Part shown: one piece after another, positions 22,880 to 30,335 of the stretch
Layout: the number at the start of each line of letters is the position of its first letter
How positions within the stretch are numbered: position 1 is the first letter of the stretch
NCBI GenBank assembly: GCA_036897625.1
Contig: JAYMTA010000370.1
Coordinates: forward strand, 1-30,335
Direction: 5' to 3'
Origin: Pelargonium cotyledonis
Lineage: Eukaryota > Streptophyta > Magnoliopsida > Geraniales > Geraniaceae
DNA length: 30,335 nt
Notes under the pieces: model-generated
What the model was told of the DNA's origin: nothing
Seen by the model: the letters and a program-made list of their open reading frames with translations, nothing else
Databases searched by the model: none
Translations under genes and position numbers: made by a program

Positions 22880-23347
22880 AAACTCTAACACTATTTTCTT
22901 TTTCGAGGAAAGACAACAATATATTGAAAAGAACCAATCACGAAGCACCTCGGGTTGAACCCCCGTAGCACTCCATGTACATAAGCTGTTACTCATACGA
23001 GCAGCCCGTGCCACACTATGAGCTTTTACATTTAGAGACCTATGTAAATACAAGAATTTCACATTCTCAAAATCTAAAGCTAGCTTTTTGCAATTAAATA
23101 AAACTAGCCCATATAAATTGGGAATATTCAACCCAAACTCGAGATCCAATACCACACTCCGAGCATTACTCATTATAGCCACTTTGCGCCAACCTTGTCT
23201 CGAAGCCCAACGCATAGCCTCCTGAATGGCCATACCCTCCACCATTGCACCCGCCTCCAGCCAACCCCCCCATCGGCGAGAACCACCCAGCTCCCCACCA
23301 CTCCCGGCCCCTCCGCGCCCCACCCATGCAAACTCTAACAATATTTT
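22880..23347 (-). mobile_element. 5'-truncated LINE relic with RNase H-like coding sequence
   Basis: Direct repeats AAACTCTAACACTATTTT (22880-22897) and AAACTCTAACAATATTTT (23330-23347) differ at one base and flank a 432-bp insert, matching a LINE target-site duplication. On the minus strand the insert reads WLEAGAMVEGMAIQEAMRWA, GWRKVAIMSNARSVV and FLYLHRSLNVKAHSVARAA, the pattern of the RNase H domain at the end of plant L1-type LINEs. The usual Asp of the S-D-S motif is Asn, and the first catalytic Asp is missing with the 5' part. The 3' end is a short A-rich tail (AAAAAGAAAA) next to the left repeat. The frame is still open and runs into flanking DNA to 22835, but this is best read as a dead insertion. 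Confidence 0.82.
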
Positions 23348-23646
23348 AATTTGTTATTAAAGCAAAAATAATTCTTGAGTAGCTGCTTTATAACAAGAGC
23401 AGTCATTGGCAGATAAAGATAAAAAGAACAACTAATACTAAAATGGGCTGGACTGCTAATAAATGGGCCAAACAAGAAGACCACATTAGTTACTAAACAG
23501 CTTATAACGGAAAACAACTTAAGATAAACCCAAACCCCAAGTCCACAACTAAGACTTTCTCTCCAACCGTATAAACGCACTGTTCACCCATAAATGTAAT
23601 GGAATTCATGCATCAAGATTCGATTTTTTCGATGACCATAGCGGCA

Positions 23647-23725
23647 ATGTCATCAAAACCACCATAGCACCAAATGTCATTGAATCCCACTTTCAGATTC
23701 AGCAGCAATGTCATCAACACCATAG
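23647..23725 (+). promoter_or_regulatory. Two duplicated short upstream ORFs before the DUF829 gene
   Basis: A segment of about 25 bp (GCAATGTCATCAA...CCATAGCA) occurs twice, about 60 bp apart. Each copy holds a tiny ORF: MSSKPP-stop (23647-23667) and MSSTP-stop (23708-23725). If transcription starts upstream of 23647 both precede the main start. Whether they lie in the transcript is inferred. Confidence 0.4.
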
Positions 23726-23736
23726 CATTCTCTGCC

Positions 23737-26700
23737 ATGGAAGCTCCCGTCAGGATCTTCAACCCCCTAGCTCTCAATCGCCAACTCTTCTTCACTAAAA
23801 CCGCCACCGTTCGATTAACCCCCAAACCCCTTCAGCTCCCTCGCCGGAACCACCTCGTTTCAACAACCCGATACCCTCTCGCTCGCATGCAATTTTCCTC
23901 TTCGCCGAACCCATACCCATTTCGTCTCTTCCTCTCTCTCTCCTCCCAACAACCCTTCACCTCTTCTGCTCCGACCAATCAAGTCAATCCACCTGTCTCC
24001 CACTCGAGCGCCAGCGGTTGCGTTTGGAACCGAGCTCCGGCAACCGCAGATAGCCGGAGTTCCGCCGTGCTGGGTGACAAACGGAGCGTCGTGACCGTGG
24101 TGTTGTTGGGTTGGCTCGGGTCCAAGACGAAGCACCTCAAGAGATACGTGGAGTGGTACAATTCGAGGGGATTTGATGCCGTTACATTCGTTGTTCAGGT
24201 GAAGGAGGTGCTCTGGTTTGATTTGGGAAACAAGGTCGAGCAACGGGTCGGGGCTCTGGCGGACGAGCTGGCTTATTGGGTTTCGGAGAAGGAGAAAGAT
24301 AGGAGTGATAGGTTTTTGGTTTTTCACACTTTCAGCAATACTGGTTGGCTTGCGTAGGTTTATTCACTCTTTTATATAATTTGATGGCATCAAGTTTAGA
24401 TTTTGTTAATCTCTTGTGAACTATAATTAGTGTTTTCCAGTATTGTTTTTGCAGCTATGGGGCGATTCTTGACAAATTGCAGCACAGACATGACCTAATG
24501 GAGAAGATTAGAGGGTGTGTTGTAGATTCGGGAGCTGGGGACCCTTTCAATCCGGAGGTAACATGATTATGATGGTGTCGAAATCCAAAGATTTTTCACT
24601 GAATTACCAAACACTTGTTGCTAATATATATTGTGCAGTTATATCATGTACTCAAAGTCGGAATATTTGTTGTTAGGACGGATTTCTACTTGTGTTGCCG
24701 TGTTATGTTTGCTTTGTTCTCGCCTTCTTTCGTTATTTATGGTATTTGGTAAATGAGTTTGGAGGAGAGATAGAGAAGAATTGATGACCATTCTTATTCA
24801 TGATAGCAATTTATATATACACGTTGAACAGACACAGAAAAACTGCCTAGTATTATGTAACTTCCTAATGTCGCAGTTTATCTGTATTTGCTTATCATTT
24901 GGTAGTTAGTAGCTGATTTATGATAATGCGCCGATCCTAATATTTGTTCTTGGAATTGGTTACAAAGTTACAAGTTTCAAAATATGATGCATTAATCTGT
25001 AAAAAGTTATAAGTTTCAACTTGTTTTCTTTATTGCAAAAGTAGTTGCAAATTTGCAATATGCTTGATGATTTTTGTCTTGGTAGAAGGAGGAAACGAAG
25101 ATTTCCTGCCGAGTGCTTATTTGATGCATTACATCTTTAGTAGAAGGAAGAAATGAATGACTTCCTGCCGAGTTCTTATTTGAGATCATAAGAAACAGAG
25201 TAACATTCTTTTCTCAGCAGCCATACTGTTTTCTGATTGTTTCTCAGGTTACCCTTCTAATTTGTAAAAACTTTTTTTTTCCAAAATAATAAATTCTTAT
25301 CATTTCACAGGTAGAGCTTCTGCCCATTTTTGTTGGTCATCTTTTTTCTTTGGATTTTCGAAAGGAGCTCAGTTCTAGACATGTCAACAATTTACTATGC
25401 TTATTTTGGTTTCTTATGCATCCCTTAGATGATGTGACAACCATGCTAATCCCATGATGTAGCATATTGTGAAGTAAATCTCTTAATAACTAATAAGAAG
25501 ACAGTTAAACCTGCATATCATGACATGATAAAAAAGTGTTGACTCCAATGGTATAAGCAAATAAGAGTGAGAAGTACCTCATCATAGGAATTGCCCATAT
25601 TGAGGGCTCTTAATAGATTATCTTTAAGTTAACATATATCATTGGTCTGGTTGAAGATTCTTATAGAGGGTGGATTAGAAATTATATGGCAATGACATTC
25701 CTTCCATTTTCAGTGAATGAGAATGTGAATCTCATTCCATTTGTTCATTAGCAAAGGAACGAGAGTGGGAATGGGAATGAGGGGCTCTAATCCATACATC
25801 AACAATGTGAGTCAAATTTCTATTCTTGATTCCTATTCCCAAACTAAAATTACCAATCCAAACGCTATCTTAGTTAATCATAATTCTTAGAATGTGTCAA
25901 ACTTGTCCAGAATAGTGATTTTAGAGCATGAGGATTACTGCGTGCTTTAAGAAATTTGAAACTGAATCATGTTTGGCTGTAAATCCAGTTCTTTTATCTT
26001 GGACGTCATAATTTTGCAGCCCTTCTAAGTGATATATGAGCTCTTTAACCATCTTTGAGGCTTCTGTTTGCCAAGACATTAAACTTCCACCATAATGTAC
26101 ATTATATAAGATATTTCTAAGCAAATTGCTCATACTCAGACGTATGGTTGTTATCACAACATGTTTTCAACTGGGGGAAAGTAAATTGTTTAGAAAGAGG
26201 AAGTTGTTTTCTGGAGATTTTGAAGGAATCTTCTAGGATGCTCTAGACAGTGGAAAACATAAAGTTGTTTTACTTGTTTTGAAGTGTGAAAGAGCAAACT
26301 TCTTAAGATTCTTAGCTCTAATTGACTTTATTGAAGATGATTTATTATTCACTGCTCAGGTAGGATCCCAGCTTTTCAATTTCATAGATTGTTATAGTGA
26401 ATGATACTAAATGGTATATATCCTTTATGGCAGATATGGGCAGCTGGATTTTCTGCTGCCTTGCTAAAAAAACGTAGCTCATCAGGACACCCTGCATCCG
26501 AGGCCAGAGAACCAAATGGATCAGAAAGAGAAGCGAGTGAGAGAAAGATGCAAGATAAGGAACCTTTGGTCATTGAAACTGTGCTTTTATTTGTTTTGGA
26601 GAGGTTCTTCTCATATCTTCTAAAGTTGCCTGATGTGGACCGGTAAGTTTTATGTTTGTCTTCACTTCACTTCACTTCCCTATCTGTTATTTGTTGCGAC

Positions 26701-27047
26701 TGGATGAATTGTAATTTGGTCTTCTAGTGATTGGTCAGTACATGTAGTTTTACTGAGGTTGCAATTATTTCTTATTATGCAGGAGGTTAACAAAAGTCGT
26801 CTCCATCCTGTCAAAGAACCAGCCTGCTTGTCCACAGCTGTATCTATATAGTACTGCTGATAGTGTCATTCCATTTCGGTCTGTAGAGTTACACATGGAA
26901 GAACAGAAAAGGTTGGGGAAAAAGGTGCACTCCTTCAACTTTGGCTCTTCCCCTCATGTAGACCACTACAGGACTTTCTCTAATACATACTCATCAGTCC
27001 TCCATAGCTTTTTGGAGGAGTGTTTTGCCAAAGTTAAAGAGACATAA
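23737..27047 (+). CDS. DUF829 / TMEM53-like alpha/beta hydrolase-fold protein
   Basis: Four exons: 23737-24353, 24455-24557, 26434-26642 and 26783-27047; phases agree and give 397 residues. An in-frame ATG at 23674 would add 21 residues (418); MEAPVRIF is preferred as the start because it begins a typical organelle-targeting N-terminus, but this is uncertain. The DUF829 core begins near [20 protein letters not shown], followed by [19 protein letters not shown] (family FS-N signature near the nucleophile position), [38 protein letters not shown] and [13 protein letters not shown], which carry the likely Asp and His. TMEM53 homologues in animals are nuclear-membrane proteins; the plant plastid or mitochondrial versions have no settled function. 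Intron 2 is unusually long (1,876 bp) and holds repeats. Confidence 0.88.
25082..25190. repeat. Imperfect 58-bp tandem duplication in DUF829 intron 2
   Basis: The words GTAGAAGGAGGAAACGAAGA...TTCCTGCCGAGTGCTTATTTGA and TAGAAGGAAGAAATGAATGA...TTCCTGCCGAGTTCTTATTTGA lie about 58 bp apart, differing at several bases. This marks an older duplication. Confidence 0.7.
25655..25877. mobile_element. CATTCC-rich MITE-like copy in DUF829 intron 2
   Basis: Holds CATTCCTTCCATTTTCAG, CTCATTCCATTTG and GTGGGAATGGGAATGAGG in opposing orientations, and ends CCAATCCAAACGCTATC. It resembles the copies at 15080-15257 and near 16000. The left border is approximate and no target-site duplication was fixed. Confidence 0.38.
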
Positions 27048-28240
27048 ATCCTGAACATTCGGATATTTAACTGTCATGTGATCAAATATTACTTAGGCAT
27101 AAATCGTTGATAAGATCTCTCATGTCATGTTTACAAAATTGGTTTTCTTTCTATGTTTGTTGAGAATTATACTTCTGAATTCATTATATCATGAAAAAGA
27201 AGGTGCATCTAGTTTCTTTTCTGCTTTTACTATTATTGGTCTATTGATTTTTCAAATACAGCAAGGACTGGAGGTGGTTTAAAATGTTAAATCAGCAACC
27301 TTTTTGTTAAGCTCCTTCATTTATGCTTGTACTAATGAATATGGAAAAATTGATGGTAAACTCACACATTTTCTTTTCTTGTTTCTGTCAAGATTATCTT
27401 CATCCAAAGGCATCCTGAATTGAAATTAAAGATCTTAACATTAGTCGGTTACATATCATTCGTTCACTCTGTGAACGACTTGAGTACTATAGCCAGAAAA
27501 AAAGTCGAATTTGTAAGAAAACACGATGTCTGACATATCGTATTCGCGGAGATTTATTCACAACATTATCGAATTAGTAAGTTAAAATACAAAACAATGT
27601 ACATTAACACAAATTGCAAACTCTATGTGCTCTGTTAAGGCAAATAATAGGATGGGAAACTGGTTTGGTGGGTTAGAAGTGTGTGTTTTGGTTGTTGATT
27701 TGAACAAAAGTCAAGTATTTGTTTTTGTTTTTTTTTTTTTTTTTTGGGAAAATGAAATTCAGGTGTTAGGTGCAGTCTTGACGGGACATTATTCAGAGAT
27801 TTGTGATTTGGAACATACACATGAGGTTGGTAGACCACCTAACTTCGAGAATGCATAAAATAAGTAGTATAAAACTCTACGAGATTTCGTGTTCGAGTTG
27901 TTTTAAAGTCAACTATTTATATAATTATATAAAGTGTCGTGATAACCGGTAAATAGTTACATGCATAAGATCAAATCACAAACTTAATTTAAAGGCCATG
28001 AAATATGCGAGTATGGTCGAGGTGCAGAATTTTATACATTCCAAAATAATAATAAATTTCCTCCTAATAATTTGTGTAATAAGCAAAGATTAAGAAATGG
28101 TGTTTACAGTTTACACCATTTTCTTGAGCCACGAGAATATGCTGGTTTGGTCAATAACACATAAATAATAAAATACATAAAAGCAAAAGAAAGCGAAAGA
28201 AAAAGGCCAGATTCATTCGGGGAAGGAGAGCATATCAAGT
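27048..28240. other. Intergenic spacer, 3' flank of DUF829 gene
   Basis: AT-rich sequence with a perfect short palindrome CGTTCAC-TCT-GTGAACG near 27461 and an 18-T run near 27729. No gene or RNA was recognised. Confidence 0.55.
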
Positions 28241-28261
28241 ACAAAACTGGACCGCACAATG

Positions 28262-28731
28262 AAATAAATACCGGTCTGGTGCAATATATAAAAACTGAAC
28301 TGGTTAAGAGACCCGGTCACCTTACCGGTCCGGTCTCTCATGGAACCAAAAAGTCACTAAATTCAGCCAAACCCCCACTTATTGAACATCATTTTAAGGC
28401 AATTGAAGCCCACATGTTTGTTAGTTGCAACTCGAGCCTTTCTACCATGAATGGTGATGGTAGATACATCATATTATTAGTTGAGGTAACTCAAATTCGA
28501 AATTTTAAATTAAATTTAATACGTTAAAACCGCTTGCTCTAACAAGTCGTGTTAGTTTTGTTTTAATTGTATGTAATATAAATGTCACCTAGTTCTATCC
28601 AGCCGACCCGGTACCGGTTTGATATCCGGTACGGTTTCTTTTCCAAGATTTAGAACTTTAGCTCATCTAAAACCGCTCCAGCCGGTTCAATCGGTTGACC
28701 TGTTTGATCCAGTTTTTAAAAACATTGGTCT
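28262..28731. mobile_element. CCGGT-rich repeat pair, possible non-autonomous DNA element
   Basis: Left part (28282-28345) reads ATAAAAACTGAACTGGTTAAG...CACCTTACCGGTCCGGTCTC; right part (28598-28731) carries GACCCGGTACCGGTT and, in reverse complement, TTTTTAAAAACTGGATCAAAC...GAACCGG. The two parts are roughly inverted relative to each other. Similar CCGGT/AAAAAC sequences are dispersed in many plant genomes. Ends and superfamily are not settled. Confidence 0.3.
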
Positions 28732-28881
28732 GGAGCAAATCAGAATATCAGATTATTTCTATTTAGAAACTGTCATCAACAAAGACGACAACAACACAGA
28801 GCTAATAGCTGTTAGTTCTGCGTCTGGTTCTGAGCTTTCGAAGAGGTGTAATAAAAAAATAACGAATAGGGTATCTGAGGA

Positions 28882-29190
28882 ATGGCAATAATGACGGAGG
28901 AGCCGGTCGTCAACTCCGAGATTTCCCCTCCCAACACATATTCGGCTGTGGTTCTTGGCGGTACCTTTGACCGATTGCACGACGGCCACCGCCTTTTCCT
29001 CAAGGTTTTTCTTCTTCTTCTTCTCTTGCCTCTTTTCGTTTCGATTCGATGGTGGTTTTTCAAGTGTTTGAATCGAGTTTTTGTTGCTCTGTATTTATGT
29101 CGTTAATGGAATGCTCAGGCGGCTGCAGAATTGGCAAAGGATCGTATTTTGGTTGGAGTTTGTGATGGTACTATGCTCACCAACAAACAG
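28882..29190 (+). CDS. COAD: Phosphopantetheine adenylyltransferase, first two exons
   Basis: Exons 28882-29004 (41 codons, phase 0) and 29119-29190 (24 codons). They encode [20 protein letters not shown] followed by [19 protein letters not shown] and TMLTNKQ. The H33-D-G-H36 motif is the nucleotide-binding signature of the nucleotidyltransferase family that transfers AMP from ATP to 4'-phosphopantetheine, the fourth step of CoA synthesis; the plant enzyme is monofunctional and about 175-180 residues. Start could also be the second Met (MTEEP, 28891). The next exon, expected to begin near F-A-E-L-I, was not found before the right edge, so the gene is cut within an intron of at least 1,145 bp. 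Confidence 0.92.
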
Positions 29191-30335
29191 GTCATTTAAT
29201 TTCTCATTTTTTGGATTGAACCCAATTCACAAAACTCAATTTTTTTTATATTATCATTCAATACAACCTCCCAAAGTTATGAATAGTATTTGTATGCAAT
29301 TTCTTTGTTTGGCAGCAAATTTGTTTATGTAGTGCCTTGAAACTGGATTTGCAAGCAACTTAAAAGGCAATATTTGTTTTTACAACTTACAAGGATTGTT
29401 TTTTAGATTAATTTTGAGTAATTGTCTACCTTTATTAAAGGAGTCTCTACTCTAAACCAATGACAACCAGTAGGTATGTCATGTGGATTGTGTTCTATGG
29501 ATGAAATAGTAGAAGTGCAATTATGGGCTCATCTAATCTGACCTACCACCAACACCCAATGGTTAAAATGCAAAGATAAATTAAAAAATAAAATAAAATT
29601 TGTCTTTCTTTTCTTTATGATTCAGCATGTGAAAGTTGAGATTCATCTCATAATTAATGCATACTACATTATTATGGGGCTTGTCAGTTGGTTAGATAGT
29701 TCTAGATTTAGATCCATTGTAGAAATTAGTCATTACTAAAAGTTTTTAGATTTTAAGTGTCTGACAAATTTCGGAAGATTTTAAGACTGGATCCAAAGTT
29801 CAGGTCCACTGCGGGATGTGTATTGTGGGATATAGCTGCAACAATTGTTAATAATGTATAGGAATCAAATTATGCAACAAATTGTAACGTGTTTTTTTTT
29901 TCTTCTTCTGGAAAGCCTAATTTGTTTTCACTGTTCAGCATTAACGCAAGAGTTTATTCTCTTGACGAATATCAAATTTCATCTCCATGATCAGTTTAGC
30001 TTTCATTTGTTTAGCCGCTGAACCTATCTTGATATGGAGCTCAAAGTCTAGCTTATATACATATCACTGTATTGTGACTTGAGTTTCAGTGGAAGCATTT
30101 TGGAGTGGTTTTCTTGAATCAATCATCTTCATACAAAAAATAGTTTTTTCAACACACTTATCTGTAACATCTAATTTTTTTTCTCATGTGTGACCCAAGC
30201 TGGAAATCATCTTATTTTTTTCATGTGGTTTTGTTGGAAGTATTGGTTTGCACTGTCTAATTTTTCTCCAAAATGGTGGTCCTTTGTGCCCATTTAACCG
30301 TAATGTGTGTGTGTGTGTGTATATAATATATATAT
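29191..30335 (+). other. COAD intron 2 (open at right edge) with TG/TA repeat
   Basis: No coding sequence matching the rest of the enzyme is seen. At 30304-30320 a (TG)n run is followed by an AT-only run up to the edge, a simple sequence repeat cut by the window border. Confidence 0.6.

Noticed and set aside
23335-23580. 81-codon minus-strand frame next to the LINE relic
   Set aside because: No resemblance to LINE or host proteins and it lies outside the target-site duplication.
23860-24327. 155-codon open frame on the minus strand inside DUF829 exon 1
   Set aside because: It lies antisense to a strongly recognised coding exon and has no family resemblance; long antisense frames are common opposite GC-richer exons.
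24745-24960. Stretch in DUF829 intron 2 that resembles part of a plant long terminal repeat
   Set aside because: Only a vague likeness; no paired terminal repeats, primer site or target-site duplication could be found, so no element is called.

Overview
The window is nuclear DNA of a flowering plant, most likely a eudicot. The sequence is AT-rich, genes are split by GT-AG introns, and every recognisable product has a close plant counterpart: an auxilin-like protein, a mitochondrial gamma carbonic anhydrase, a soluble inorganic pyrophosphatase, RER1, a plastid alpha/beta hydrolase, a DUF829/TMEM53 protein and phosphopantetheine adenylyltransferase. I cannot place it below eudicot from sequence alone. 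Exon borders were set by eye from GT/AG sites, reading phase and remembered family sequences.

Layout, left to right: (1) 1-3216, minus: 5' part of an auxilin-like gene running off the left edge, ending in a 39-bp (13-residue) coding tandem repeat. (2) About 3.4-8.8 kb: a 5.4-kb AT-rich gene-free stretch. (3) 9071-12089, minus: five-exon gamma carbonic anhydrase with all three zinc-binding histidines. (4) 12385-12456, minus: tRNA-Asp(GUC), about 300 bp upstream of that gene's start codon. (5) 13099-15717, minus: eight-exon soluble pyrophosphatase that appears disabled by two coding deletions. (6) 17520-18954, plus: RER1, divergent from the pyrophosphatase, with an apparently early stop in its tail. 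(7) 19846-22338, minus: seven-exon pheophytinase-like alpha/beta hydrolase. (8) 22880-23347: 5'-truncated LINE relic with RNase H coding sequence inside an 18-bp target-site duplication. (9) 23737-27047, plus: four-exon DUF829 protein. (10) 28882 to the right edge, plus: first two exons of phosphopantetheine adenylyltransferase (CoA synthesis).

The genes are unrelated housekeeping functions (clathrin uncoating, respiratory complex I, pyrophosphate removal, Golgi-to-ER retrieval, plastid hydrolase, CoA synthesis). They sit side by side with ordinary plant spacing and do not form a cluster. I found no sign of an undescribed multi-gene system. The points most worth checking are the pyrophosphatase lesions, the RER1 tail stop, the LINE relic, the tandemly copied splice donors in the carbonic anhydrase intron, and a small dispersed CATTCC-rich element present three times.
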